Below, piece after piece: positions 45,401 through 56,100 of a DNA stretch of 64,000 nt; the first letter of the stretch is position 1, and the number at the start of each line of letters is the position of its first letter. Source of the DNA: Symbiodinium natans (taxonomy: Eukaryota; Sar; Dinophyceae; Suessiales; Symbiodiniaceae); assembly GCA_905221605.1 (NCBI GenBank), contig CAJNDS010000458.1:423203-487202 (forward strand), given 5' to 3'. A model generated the notes under the pieces. The model worked only from the letters and a program-made list of their open reading frames with translations, did no database searches and was not told where the DNA came from. Both the position numbers and the translations under genes were made by a program.

Positions 45401-48207
45401 CAACGCTGCTGGGTTTTCAGCCCCACTGCATCGGGGGGGTTATCAGGGTTTAGGGTTTGCGGGTTGAGGGCTTGACGGTTTACTTACTGTTGGTTAGTAG
45501 GGAATGAGGGAATGAGGTACCCTTTAAGGGATAAGATAGGCTCACTCCCTACTGCCAACAGTACTTTCAAGGATCTTGCTTCTTGTGGTTTTGATTCCAA
45601 CAGAGACTGTCAGCTGCGATACATCCCGAACCCTGTGCTTGCGCTAAACGTCCCTCATCCCGAAATCACAACTTAGGGTTTAGGGTTTAGGGTTTAGGGT
45701 TTAGGGACACCCTCTGAACCCTACCCCAAAGCAGCTGGACTTGCCACCTCGACGTAAGCCGTCCAGGATTGGACCTCATGAGCTTTGGGGCTTCAGGGTA
45801 TCAAGATTAAGCGTTTTTGCCGTACACTCTAAACCCTAAGCCCTTTAGAGTGTAAGGTGTAGGGCTTAGGGCTAGGACTCAGATTCCCCTTTTGTTAGGG
45901 CTTAGTTTCTTATAAGTTCCATTAGAAGCCAAACGGGTGCCATTTATCATTCCTCGGTTACTCTTGGGTCGAGGTAGGGTCTTAGGTTTTTACGGTTAGG
46001 GCTGAGGAATGGTCTAGAGTTTGTATTGAAGGTTGCGAGGACTGGAGTTCAATGCGAGTTTAGCGTTTGGGATTAAGCTTCAACAAGAACCCATAGGTAG
46101 TCGCAGTTTTGGGCTGCAGTTCCTCCGTTTGGGTGGGGGTGAGGTCGGCCCTGGAGCAACTGGAGGTCTACAGTTCACAGTTCACGGAGAAGTTGAGAGC
46201 TCCAGGCCCTAAAACCTAAACCCTGAACCCTAAACCCTAAACCCTAAACCCTAAACCCTAGACCGCGCAGGACATGTACCAGAAGAAGTGGGATACCCTG
46301 ATCGGCAAGGCGGCCAAGCTCCTCGGGCGGTTGATTGGTGAATCGGCATGTTGGTGACGATGCCCCCCCTAAACCCTAAACCCTAAACCCTAAACCCTGA
46401 ACCCTAATCCCCTTCCCCGGAGCCCTTCACAGACCAACAGCGACTCTGCCTTAATTCTTCAAGGACCCACCATGTGGGCTACGGGCGCCCTAAGCCCTAA
46501 ACCCCAAAACCCAGAACCCAATGTGTAGGTCTCTCTATGCTGCCGTCGTCGCAGGGTTCGGGGTTTAGGGTTTAGGGCTAAATTCTAGCGCTGTGCGATT
46601 TAGGGTTTAGGGTGTTAGAGTGGAGGCTTCATTGCCCTGCCCACGGGAGGTAGGTACAGTCGTGCGCCATGCAAAACTCCAAATTCTCTGCCAGCCTTTT
46701 CCCGCCTGACGTGCCTGTGAGTTGGCTCGGAACAATGGCACGCCGAGTTCTACATGTTCTAGGATAGGGTGTGCGGAGGCAAGCTATCACACCACAGAGG
46801 CTTAGGGTTTAGGGTTTAGGGTTTAGGGTTTAGGGTTTAGGGTTTTACGCAGATTCCAAGTCCCTCAAAACATGTAGAGAGGACTCGGAGAAGGCCCATA
46901 TACATTCCTTTTTTAGGGTTTAACTTAGGGTCCCCCTTAGAAGCCCTCTTTAAACCGATAAAGGGGCACACCCTTCATTCCTAGTCTTGGGTCTAGGTAT
47001 ACTTGTATCTTGTGGTAGTTGCATGGTCCCTTAGTATGGGCGCTTAAATGGGGACCCCTTAGATACCCCTTACATACCCTACACAACCCAAGGGGCCCAT
47101 ACTTCAGAAGAATATGAAAGGACGGTAAGGGACCACAGCCCGTATAATTACCCTTAGAAGAAAACCCCAAACAGCTCTTTGAAGAAGCGTGATAAGCCCT
47201 TAACCTTTGAAGCCCTAAACCATCCTAAATGCTACAAACCTGTGTTTTGGAGTACTATACTTTAAAACGGGTGTTTTGGGTTCTGTGTTCCTATTTTGGG
47301 TACTTATTGTTCTGTGTTCCTATTTTGGCTACTTATACCAAAAAAGTATTTACTTTTGTCCATGGTCGACTCCAAAGTACTCTAAACCCTAAGCCCTAAA
47401 CCCTTAACCCTTAACCCTGAACCCTAATTAAGCCCTAGACTCTAGACCCTAGACTTTAGACCCTAAACCCTGAGCCCAAACCCTAAACCCTAATGACTAA
47501 ATCCTAAACCCGAATGCCTAACCCTAAACCCTAAACCCGAAACCCTAAACCCAAACCCTAGACCCTAGACTCTGGACCCTAGACCCTGAACCCTACACTC
47601 CTTTCTGGCAGCTGAGGTGCCCCCGAACCTACTTCGACATCGAGCTCGGCGGGGAGAAGGCGCAAAAGGACCAAAACTGGGCGGTTTGAGCGCCTTTTGT
47701 GGGTTAAGGGTTTAGGGTTGAGGGTTGAGGGTTTAGGGTTTACAGGGCACTTTCTTGTCGTTGACCCTCAACTTTAAACCCTTAAGTGACAGGATCTCAA
47801 AAGGGACCTAGACATGATCTTGCTTGTGACCTCGCTAGTGGTAGAGCCGTGGTCGCAGGGTTTGAGGGCTGACGGAGTTAACAGGAGTTAAGGGTTCTAG
47901 AGTTTCGAACTCGGGTCTTGAGGTCATAGGGCTGAAATCCTTCAAGCCCTGGCCCTGGCCCTATCTCCTAACACCCGCTATGCCTAAACCCGAATCCGTA
48001 TGAGCCGTAAACCCCGAACTTTAAGCCCTAACCCCTGCACCTTTCTATAAAGTACTCCTATTATTTTGGGGTCTACATTAGGGTCCTCTATTTTCGTAAA
48101 CCCCCATATGAGCCCGAAACCCCAAATGCCAGGCAGGCCGCATAGTCATGATGTTGCGCGGCGACGTCGTGCCAAAGACAGCGGAGAACTTCCGAGCCTC
48201 GTTGAAG
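39427..48207 (+). CDS. Cyclophilin-type peptidyl-prolyl isomerase with charged N-terminal extension, seven exons, 3' part not found
   Basis: Exons 39427-39483, 39805-39855 (end uncertain), 41294-41353, 45034-45054, 46271-46326, 47617-47659 and 48133-48207. They encode AKAGEWTDEAKERFFGAKNE, AMKKWADGQPPG, QPQPDKRRAAYKDEGSDKGK, DLEKSIK, DMYQKKWDTLIGKAAKLLG, CPRTYFDIELGGEK and AGRIVMMLRGDVVPKTAENF. The last two exons are the unmistakable start of a cyclophilin domain (FDIEIGG, GRIVMEL, VVPKTAENF). Proline isomerases assist folding. The extension is lysine/glutamate-rich and probably helical. Introns are mostly GC-AG or GA-AG with AGGC, AGGA or AGGAC repeats at their ends. The catalytic FHR and QGGDF parts were not seen up to 53171, so the gene is either truncated here or continues in exons I missed. 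Intron 41354-45033 contains a whole RCC1-like gene. Confidence 0.75.
39987..40090. repeat. Palindromic element, family H7
   Basis: The left end ACCCAGAGTGGGCCCTCATT recurs at 49680 and 54727. The right end GGTTACTCTGTGGTCT is its imperfect complement. The related element at 58300-58422 is an intron of the RCC1-like gene. Confidence 0.6.
40091..40500. other. AT-rich unique block
   Basis: About 400 bp without telomere units, clearly AT-richer than the rest (many ATATAC, GTATAT and ATGCAGTA motifs). No open frame of note and no family recognised. Confidence 0.5.
40923..41075. repeat. TTTAGGG array with GCTTAGG variant run
   Basis: Canonical units interrupted by about seven consecutive GGGCTTA units (40947-40990), which shows local amplification of a point variant. 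Confidence 0.9.
41764..41875. repeat. Palindromic element, family H3
   Basis: The arms TTGGTAGCCCACTGGTAC and CTGGGCTACCAAG flank an inner TTTTTTGGGGTTATGGG. Same family as 21974-22086, 24039-24154 and the intron at 58747-58936. Confidence 0.85.
42279..42379. repeat. Palindromic element, family H4
   Basis: The arms GGGGTTTCCGAAATTAGAGG and CCCCTATTTTCGTAAACCTC surround CCTACTATTTGGGGGTC. It lies about 250 bp before the RCC1-like start codon. Confidence 0.8.
42632..44002 (+). CDS. Ubiquitin-like/RCC1-like repeat protein, intronless, nested in the cyclophilin intron
   Basis: One open frame of 456 codons from ATG 42632 to TAG. The frame is open for 13 codons upstream of this ATG but contains no earlier ATG. 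Residues 15-85 resemble ubiquitin-like domains (VRVLLPSGRSTSVSL, LKTAVQQALQQ, RDGRTLDPSKSLED, LEDGDCLTAVV). Then come nine repeats of about 38 residues with the core VVTWGDPECGGDSSEVQ, L-K-V-Q-I and FAAxLADG, similar to RCC1/HERC propeller blades. RCC1-type propellers bind proteins or chromatin; the role here is unknown. There are no introns, unlike the paralogue at 57024. It lies on the same strand within intron 41354-45033 of the cyclophilin exons. Confidence 0.9.
   Translation: MDSVLSSASNKSADLLQVRVLLPSGRSTSVSLPRCSKVVDLKTAVQQALQQGFLRFVRDGRTLDPSKSLEDEGLEDGDCLTAVVQQAKLVATDQAFALYCPGGDLVVTWGDPAWGGDATDVHERLKHVQHLHAAHANFAALLGDGKVVTWGSYSGDVREVRHKLRDVKSVQASFGAFAAILADETVVTWGNSSCGADSTEVQNQLKNVKQIEATQFAFAAVRSDGTVVTWGDPECGGDSSEVQERLRHVQRIVSGFDAFAAVLADRTVVTWGKPECGGDDSAVRDQLREVQDVRATKGCFGAFAAILADRSVVTWGDPEYGGDSTEVQDKLKRVKQITGAFDAFAAILEDGRVVTWGSPDVGGDSSAVQDQLKNVQDIQSTAYAFAALLADGRVVTWGLDRCGADSSQVQGQLRHVQQIRATRESFAALLPDGSVVAWGDPDTGGDTAEVEELLQY
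44448..44612. repeat. (CACACG)n / (CATACG)n minisatellite
   Basis: A run of about 22 CACACG hexamers followed by CATACG variants and CA units. Every frame is open on both strands because the unit length is six, so the apparent Cys-Val, Arg-Val and His-Thr proteins are artefacts. Confidence 0.95.
45118..45350. repeat. TTTAGGGG octamer array
   Basis: Twenty or more GGGGTTTA octamers, in two blocks split by a unique 56-bp insert (45152-45197), with GGGGTTTC variants towards the end. It lies in cyclophilin intron 45055-46270. Confidence 0.9.
45485..45563. repeat. Palindromic element
   Basis: The arms TACTGTTGGTTAGTAGGGA and TCCCTACTGCCAACAGTA are near complementary. A short hairpin of about 79 bp in cyclophilin intron 45055-46270. 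Confidence 0.75.
46993..47160. repeat. Palindromic element, family H6
   Basis: The arms TGGTAGTTGCATGGTCCCTT and AAGGGACCACAGCCCGTATA with ATTACCC beyond. The inner segment carries AGATACCCCTTACATACCCT. Confidence 0.6.
47244..47385. repeat. AT-rich element with internal tandem copy
   Basis: TTCTGTGTTCCTATTTTGG occurs twice, at about 47280 and 47310. The block is framed by TTTGGAGTACT and CTCCAAAGTACTCT. It may be a degenerate member of the hairpin class. Confidence 0.4.
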
Positions 48208-49331
48208 GTATGGGGGCGATATGAAACCCTAGGGTTTAGGGTTTAGGGTTCAGGGTTCAGGGTTCAGGGTTTAGGGTTCCATAAGCCCTAAGCCCCTGAG
48301 GCCTACAAGGTCCCCTTGTTAAAAGGTCTTGAGGGAGTCCGACCTAGTTGGGGAGAATCATGGCCCCTATGTTCTTTGGGGTAAGCTCCTACAGAAGCTT
48401 TTTTTTTTTTTTTTTTTGGGGGGGGGGGGGGGGGGGCTGGGGAGGCGAAGGGGAGTCCCTTGGCTCTGTTTGCTCCAGCAAACCCTAAGCCCTAAACCCC
48501 AAACCCCCTCAGGGGGTGCTCGGGTTGGTGTTAGGGTTTGGGGTCCGTGCCTGCAGGCTTGCAGCTTTGTAAGGTTGAAAGTTCACGGTTGCGGGGCCAC
48601 CCTTTTTCCCCTCTACACAAAGTCCCTCTGCTGGGCTGTGCTTTGGGGCGTGTTGTCTTTGCGTCTGTTCATAACCCTATTGCCCTACACCTTAAGTCCT
48701 GAACCCTCAGCATGACTTAGGGTGTATTGTTCAGGGTTCCAGGGGATCTCAAGCACGACTCAGTTCCTGAACAGGGTGCCAAGGGCATGTGGCTCAGGAA
48801 TGTGAAGGGTGGGCCTACAAGACATGCACAACTTTACACTGAAAGGAGCTCAGGGTTCCAAGCACAAGTGTGTTTACTGTCATGCCTTCAAAGGGCCTCA
48901 AAGCAAATGGTAACATCTACGAACTCACTGGTCCTTGTAGGGTTAGAGACCCTCACCAACAAGGTCTCCTGAACCCTACATGCCAGCCCCTACAGGAACT
49001 CTGAGGCCCCAATGCGAAGGACGGTTCAACTGCAAGCCCTACTAAGGCAGCCTGCATTATAAGGAGTTTGGGGTTTAGGGTTTAGGGCTTAGGGTTTAGG
49101 AGACTTTTATAAGCCCTAATTACAAGCTGGGCATCATCAGCCCTCCTGAAATCAAGAAACTGTGAACCCCGTGGCTCCGACAGGCCTAAGCCCAAAATAC
49201 CCAACCCTAAGCCCCCCAAACCCTCTAAAGCCTCAACCCCACAACCCTCTACACCCTCTAAAACCTACACCTAAACCTAAATCCTCTAAACGCAAACATG
49301 ACCCCACAAAACCTCGAAACCCTCTAAACCC

Positions 49332-49425
49332 ATGGCTTCGGAGCAGCCCCTTCGCTCGGCGGGCGCGGCGGCGCCCGCGTGCGCGCCCGAGGAGGGCGCA
49401 GCGCCGCCCGTGCTGGGTAGCGCCC
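49332..49425 (+). CDS. Possible first exon, alanine/proline-rich N-terminus
   Basis: ATG at 49332 opens MASEQPLRSAGAAAPACAPE and continues alanine/proline-rich to a GT donor near 49419. GC content is very high and typical of the exons here. It could start the channel gene downstream, but no joining exon was established, so this is a weak call. Confidence 0.3.
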
Positions 49426-49676
49426 CAATTCGCTTTAAGACCTTGAGGGGTCGTTGGGGTCAGGGTTTAGGGTTTAGGGTTGAGGGTTTTAGGGTACAGG
49501 TTTAGGGTTTATGGGGTTTATGGGGTTTAGGGATGGGTTTCATTTTGGGGATTCTAGGGTTAGCGTGTGGGGGCATTGAGCCATCTGAACTGCCAACATG
49601 GCCGAGGGCGCATCACCCGTAAACGAGCTACTTAGTTCTGTCCAGTGTCCCCAGGAGCCCCAAAAATGAATCTCCA

Positions 49677-49850
49677 GGGCCCAGAGTGGGCCCTTGTTCC
49701 CTCTTTTTGGGGTTCAGGTTCGCTTAGACGCCTTTTTTTTTAAGTAGAAAAGGTACCCATGTTATTCCTAGGCAACCCTAAACCCTAAACCCTAAAGTAT
49801 AGGGTTTAACACCCAAACCATTCTTCATTCTTCGGTGACTCTGGGCTCCC
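49677..49850. repeat. Family H7 element with telomere units in the centre
   Basis: The ends GGGCCCAGAGTGGGCCC and GTGACTCTGGGCTCCC are inverted. CCCTAAA units followed by an opposite TAGGGTTT lie at 49773-49808, in the middle of the element. Confidence 0.6.
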
Positions 49851-50078
49851 TCCACAAGGCACCTGAGCGACACAGGTGGATGATGTTCCAAACCCTAAAC
49901 CCCAAACCCCAAACCCTAAACCCTAAACCCTAAACCCTAAACCCTAAACCCTAAACCCCGACCATAGGGCACCCGAGGTGTTCGACACCTGGCATTTCTG
50001 GGCCAGTTCGATGCCAAGTCCAAAGAAGACTGGCGCAACTTTTGCGAAGACGCCCTCTGGCTCGCAAAAAATCTTTTA

Positions 50079-50175
50079 GGGTTTAGGGTTTTAGGGTTTT
50101 AGGGTTTTAGGGTTTTAGGGTTTTTTAGGGTTTTTTAGGGTTTTTTAGGGTTTTTTAGGGTTTTAGGGCATTTTA
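50079..50175. repeat. TTTTAGGG and TTTTTTAGGG variant array
   Basis: Units with four, then six, T before AGGG, each amplified in a short run. It lies directly after the possible exon at 49980-50070. Confidence 0.9.
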
Positions 50176-53171
50176 GGGTTTTGGGTTTCGGGTGTTTTGC
50201 AGATGGCTTAGAATGCAGGGGAGCTTCAGGCTCTTTTGGGTTGGGGCTGCAGGGCTTAGGGTAGTTTCCTTTATCGCTATGTGTTTGCACCCTTTGCCCG
50301 CCTCCACTCCTTGCACATGGGGGGGGGGCTTAACTTGTAAACGCTCTAAACCCTAAGCCCCCACCCCCCCCCCCCCCCCCCCAAAAAAAAAAAAAAAAAA
50401 ACATAGAAATAATAATAATAATATATATATATATAACAAACATGAAAGGGGGGCTGGAAATATTCAAAATAATCCCAAGTCGTAGACCCTAAGCCCCTGT
50501 GGGTGTCGAGGGCTGGCAGGGGACACCACACCGCCTGAATGAGCAAAGCAAGAGAATGTCGAGGAGCCATGGCCATCACTCGCAATATGAGTGCATCATT
50601 GCAGTGCGGCACGTCTTAGTAGGTCGCTCTGGGACCAGCCAGCGCGGTTCTGTTGTCAGACTTCGTTAGAGTAAACTTTGCTCTCTGATCCTATGCGGAA
50701 ACACGAGACCCTTGGAGCTGGAAAGTTTTGCACTTGCATCGCAGTGGTGATGGCGTCACTTTGGAGTTTTGATCGTCCTGACGTTCGATTTTGGGAGCCA
50801 GTGCCGATTTATTGTCATGCAAGGCCATCGATCTTGGACTTCAAGAAGAGCTGAACGAAAGGCTCAAGGCAAGCCTCAGTCCAGCTCTCGGCACTGCGCG
50901 GTGACATGGTGCTACTGATGTTGTGGCTCCTGGACCTGCAGCAGCCAAGAAGACCATCCCGCAAACCCGGATTATCCCAAAGGGGCCCCCTTTGGGTTTA
51001 GGGTTTTGGGTTTAGAATTTAGGGTGTAGGATGAGCCCTAGTCCCTTGAGTCCTACGCCCCTCATCCCAGAAGCCCAAACCCTCAGCCATGCATCCCGAA
51101 CATCCTGGAAGCCCCCTAACACCAAATGCCCCGAATTCCTCCATCTTTGAAAACCAAAGCTACGCAAATCCAGGGTTGGTTAGGGTTCAGGGTTTAGGGT
51201 TTAGAGTTCAGGGTTCAGAGTTCAGGGTTCAAGGATAGGGTTTAGGGTTTAGGGTTCAGGGTTTAGGGTTTAGGGTTCAGGGTTTAGGGTTTCCGACAAC
51301 GGGTAGCCCCGAAAACCTACGTCCCATAGCATCTTGGTCCAGAGGCGAGAAGCGAGGAAAAGAGCACTGCCTACTGGGGCGTCGTGGGCCTCGTGGGCTA
51401 TCTTAGTTGGATTTTGTGCTTGGGGTTATAGGCTTTAGGTTTCTGCTGGGTTTTGGAGGCTTTCACTTACCGCGGACTTGAGTGGGGGACAATTTGTGGG
51501 TAGCCTTTTGAGACAAACTTGGGAATACAAAAGCCCACATCATCGGTTAGGGTTTTGGGGTGCGGGTTTAATTTTGGAAGTTGTTGTTAGAACCCTTCAA
51601 GAGTTCGACCTTCGTAGGAGTTTCGATCCATGGATTTTGAGGTTTGAGTGCCCTAAACCGTACGTAGCTTACAAGGACTTGGAGGGGTTTATGGCAGAGC
51701 CCTGAAAAAACTTTCACAGAGGGGTGTTTTGTTCTAAGTTGTGAACAGTGTTGGAGACTGGAACAAAGGGCCCGCAATGTAGCTCGTGCCGAAAGTCGAT
51801 GCCAGTTTGTTTTGCTTTGCTTTGTTTTGTTTTGTTTAAGCCTTCGTTGTTATGTTAATTGCGCAATGGACTCCTGCCTGGCCAAGAAGGTCTAGCTTAA
51901 GCCACGATGATGCCAATGCCACATGCACCTGCTCCCTGGGAAGCCACTGGCTCAGGTGTCATGATGCTCCTGGTGAACATCGGATACTTGGCTCTCATAT
52001 CGGGTTGCTTAGCTCCCCCCCCCCCCCCACCCACACCAACAGCGAGTGCGTCCTTACGATTGCGCCCCAGCAGGGGGTCAGAAGATCGACCAAGACCATG
52101 ATTAAACTCCAAACCCTAAACCCCGTACTCCCAAGCGTGTAGAGCCCCGTAGCCCCAAACTCACGGGCTCCATATGCGAAAGCGTAAACCCCAAACCCTA
52201 AATCACCCAAGCTCACCCCTGATCTCCGAAACCGCGCTATCCTCTACTTACTCCTAGTGAAATGCTTGATTCAGTATCCTGCACATGTTTGCAAGCCCGA
52301 ATCTGAAGTTATAGGGTGTTTAGGGGAAGCTTAGGGAGCCTTAGGGAGTAGTGGGGAGAACGAGGGAGCCTTGGGTTACATATCCCACCTTGAACCCCCG
52401 TCCCTTAAGGACCCTAGAATGAAGGTGAGTTTGAGCTAAGGATTCCTTGTCTTCATGGCCTATGGGCCGACGGAGACTTGGGAGGAGGCTGCCACAAGGC
52501 GACTCGGTATGATGTTCGTTTCATGAATCTCACAAAGTGGACATAAAGTCGCGGGAATGGAGACTGTAGCTCTAAAGGGACATTGAGTTTAGCGTCTCCC
52601 CTCCTTTGCCCCCAGCCTGAAGTGGCTTGACACTCATCTTCAGGCTTCTTTCTAGACTTCTGTTAGGGCACTCTATGATATATTTCTAGAATATCCTAGT
52701 GCATAATAACGGTCTTTAAGGCGTTATGGGGGATTTCTCGGGTCTTATAGTTAGGGTTTACTTGAGGAAGTGAAGATCTACCTTCCGAGCCTATCAGCCA
52801 TCTTGCGGGGACAGCTGCTTGAATCCCAGGCCTGGCGTGGTCTTGGGGGGGCTTTCAGTATCTTACAGTTCGGTTCGGGCGTGGCGTAGGGATTTGGGAC
52901 TGAACGTTTGAGATCTTGCGTGGTGATGCCGGGCTCTGTAGCTGCTGCTACAGGATGTTCATCACGCTGCACCTGTTGGTCGTTAGGTTTGCACGTGCCC
53001 GTTCGCATGCTGATAGTCAAAATTGCTTCTATCGTACCATACCGACGATCCAGGCAGTGAAGGCAGCAGCCTTCAGACACCCTAAACCCCCAACCCCGAA
53101 ACCCGAAACCCGAAACCCGAAACCCTAAACCCTAAACCCTAAACCCTAAACCCTAAACCCTAAACCCCAAG

Positions 53172-56100
53172 GCTGTACTTGGCTTTGGAGCTGTTCTTTC
53201 TGCTCTTCTTCTGCTGCGAGCTGCGATGGCACCTTCAGCTCGCATCGCCTGCCTTGCCCCAAGATGGCTTCTGGGAAGCTCGCCCTTCTTCCTAGGGTTT
53301 AGGGTTTAGGGTTTGGGGTTTAGGGCTTAGGGTTTAGGGTTTAGGGTTTGGGAGTTTAGGGTTTAGGGTTTAGGGCTTGGGAGTTTAGGGTGTTTAGGGT
53401 GTTTGGGATGTTTGGGGTGTTTAGGGCGTTTAGGGAGGTTAGGGAGTTTAGGGAGTTTAGGGAGTTTAGGGGGGTTTAGGGGGGTTTAGGGGGGTTTAGG
53501 GGGGTTTAGGGTGTAGTTCGGGTGGTTGAATGCTTCCTGCATTGGGGCGAGGGACTTTGTGGATTCATCGGCTTGCTTGGGTGATTCAAACGTGGGAACC
53601 TGCTCATGGCCAGCAGTTCTGCGCTGCTACCGCATGAAGTGTAAGTCGCGGCAAGCAACAAGAATCACCATCTCTCCCGGATCCCTGCAGCCCCCAATCA
53701 ACGATGGCGCAGCCCCCTCCCCCCCCCCCCCCCCCCCCCCCAATTGCAACCCCCCCCCCCTCAAACAGAAGGCATAATTTCGGAACCACCCATCTGGAAA
53801 CTTCAAGAAGCCCACATTCTCCAGCATCAAACCCTCAATGCCCCAAGCCCTTGATATGAATAGGGCCTCCTCTCCCACCCTTCTGTCCCGGGCCGCTGTC
53901 TGGTTGCAGCATCACATGCAATGTTTGCGGGTTTCCCAAAACACGGGTCCCCTTTTTTGGGGTTCCTATGCGGATTTGAACTTTTGTTTTTTTTGTTTTG
54001 GGGGTGTAGACTCGAGTTGCCCTTATGCTGGGAAAAAAAACCCAGTTGGGCCCCGGAGCATGTCAACAGCACCCTTTTGGGCTGCTTTCTGATCGGTTCT
54101 CGATCTTGCGATCTACACCTTCCAAACCTCCTCAACCCTCAACCCTAAACTCCAAACCCTAAGCCCTCCAAAGCCTTACAGTGCAAAGTCCTGAACCTTG
54201 AATTTCCCGGAGCCCTCAACCCTCCTAAATTCCTAACCCCTCCGAAGCCTTAAGCCCTAAACCCTAAACCCTAAACCCTAAACAGCCCTAAACCCATAAA
54301 CCTCAAAAATCCTGAACCCAGGAGAGGCTCAGCCTTGGGTTTCGGGACCCGTGGAATGTCTTGGACGCCTTGGCCATCTTCATCGGGCTTCTGGACGCTT
54401 TCTTTGCAAGCAGGAATTCGGGGTTTACTACCGTTCGCTTGTGAACCCCGCCCCCCCAAAAAAACCTGTGCCCAGGGTATAAGGGGATGAGTATATATAT
54501 ATATATATATGTATGTATTATGTATGTCTTGCTTTTTGGGGTTCTTAAGCAAATAGTAGTTTAGGGTTTATATGTCTTATAGGGTGGGGGTTTAGGTTCG
54601 AGTTGAGGGTTTGGAGAGTAGGGCAGTGCGGCCCAAGAAGCATCCATAAGCCCCGAACGCCCCAAACCCTCACAGCTAAAGCCCTATACGTCCGAAAATT
54701 TCGATGAGCAACTTCCTGCAGAACCTAGGACCCAGAATAGGCCCATACTCCCTTTTCTTTAGGGTTAGGTTCCCTCAAAACCCCTTTGCTCGCCGAGCAG
54801 CCCAGTCCGATCCCAGGTGTGGCGCTAAACTCACTAGTTCTAAGTAGGGATTCAGGGGGTTAGGTTCTTCAACCCTTTTGAGGGATTCTGTGTGGTACCT
54901 CATACTCAACTCCCAGCTAAGAACCAGTTCTGATCTTGGGTTGCGGGGATTGAGGGTCTGGGGTTCAGGGGGAGGAGGCCAGGGATATGGGGGGATCAGT
55001 TATATGGGTCTTCCGAAACCCTAAACCCTAAACCCCAATCCCTACGCCTCCACAGCTGCTTGCCGAGGACTGCATCTTCAGCTTAGCATGGCCTCGGGGG
55101 CATCGTGCCCTGTCTGCGAAGAAGTGCCCCTATACCCCGCAGCCAACTTCTCCTCAGGAGAGCTCCGTGCTGCCCCTTTAGGGTTTAGGGTTTAGGGTTT
55201 AGGGTTTAGGGTTTAGGGTTTAGGGTTTAGGGTGTAGGGTGTAGGGTGTAGGGTGTGGGGGTTTAGGGTTTAGGGTTTAGGGTTTAGGGTTCAGGGTTTA
55301 GGGTTTAGGGTTTGCCCCAAACCCTACAACCTAAGCCTCTCAGTCCGAAGTTTCTGAACCTCCCTTATCTGGCTTCGCCTAAATCCTGCACCCGACACAT
55401 GCTCGAGACCCAAAACCGCTGAAACCCTGAACCCCAAACCCTAAACCCTAATCCAAGCCCCAAAACCTAAACCCCAAACCCTAAACCCCAAGCCCCAAAA
55501 CCTAAACCCCAAACCCTAAACCCCAAACCCCAAACCCCAAACCCTAAACCCCAAACCCCAAACCCTAAACCCTAAACCCTAAACCACACCTTGAGGCGCC
55601 CTCCTCGTGCTCCTCCCCTGCCTGCAGCTCCTGCGCCTGGGGCGCTGCGTTCGGGCGCTGGGCGACCTGCTGCGGCACCTCGGCTTGGGGACGAAAAGGC
55701 TTAGGCGTTTAGGGTTTAGGGTTTAGGGTTTAGGGTTTAGGGTTTAGGGTTTAGGGTTTAGGGTTTAGGGTTTAGGGTTTAGGGTTTGTGGTTCACAGTC
55801 TAAGGGTAGTTATATGGGGGGTTTCACGAATATAAGGGGCCCCTAATATAGACCCCCCAAATAGTAGGATTCCCTTATAGTACGGACCCCAAGAAGGTGC
55901 CTCTATTTTCGGAAACCCCCCCATATGGCACTTAATATGGTCCCTTGCCTCCTTTACAGGTTTCTGAAGCATGGGCCCGTGGGTCGTATCGTATTCTAAA
56001 AAGGGTACATACACCCTGTGCTGCGTGAACTACAAGGTATATGAGCCCGCTGAGACCTTAGTCGTGCCGGAATTCGGGGTTCGGAAAGTTCACCCCCGAG

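Larger units (their letters stand above)
48208..53171. other. Interval between cyclophilin and channel exons
   Basis: It contains T19-G19 (48399-48436), C19-A19 (50364-50401), an H7-type element with a telomere core (49677-49850) and a TTTTAGGG variant array (50079-50175). TTTAGGG patches lie at 51185-51295. Unique stretches at 50460-50990, 51340-51900 and 52230-52990 show no family I know. A segment at 49980-50070 (possible reading FDAKSKEDWRNFCEDALWLA) may be an exon. Confidence 0.5.

Noticed and set aside
50460-50990. Possible coding segment (EELNERLKASLSPALGTAR)
   Set aside because: Only one short helix-like reading with a stop after it and no recognised family; noted as unique DNA only.
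55030-55150. Possible channel exon between S3 and S4
   Set aside because: Exon-like GC content and an AG acceptor, but the reading does not resemble an S3-S4 segment and the junction phase could not be fixed.
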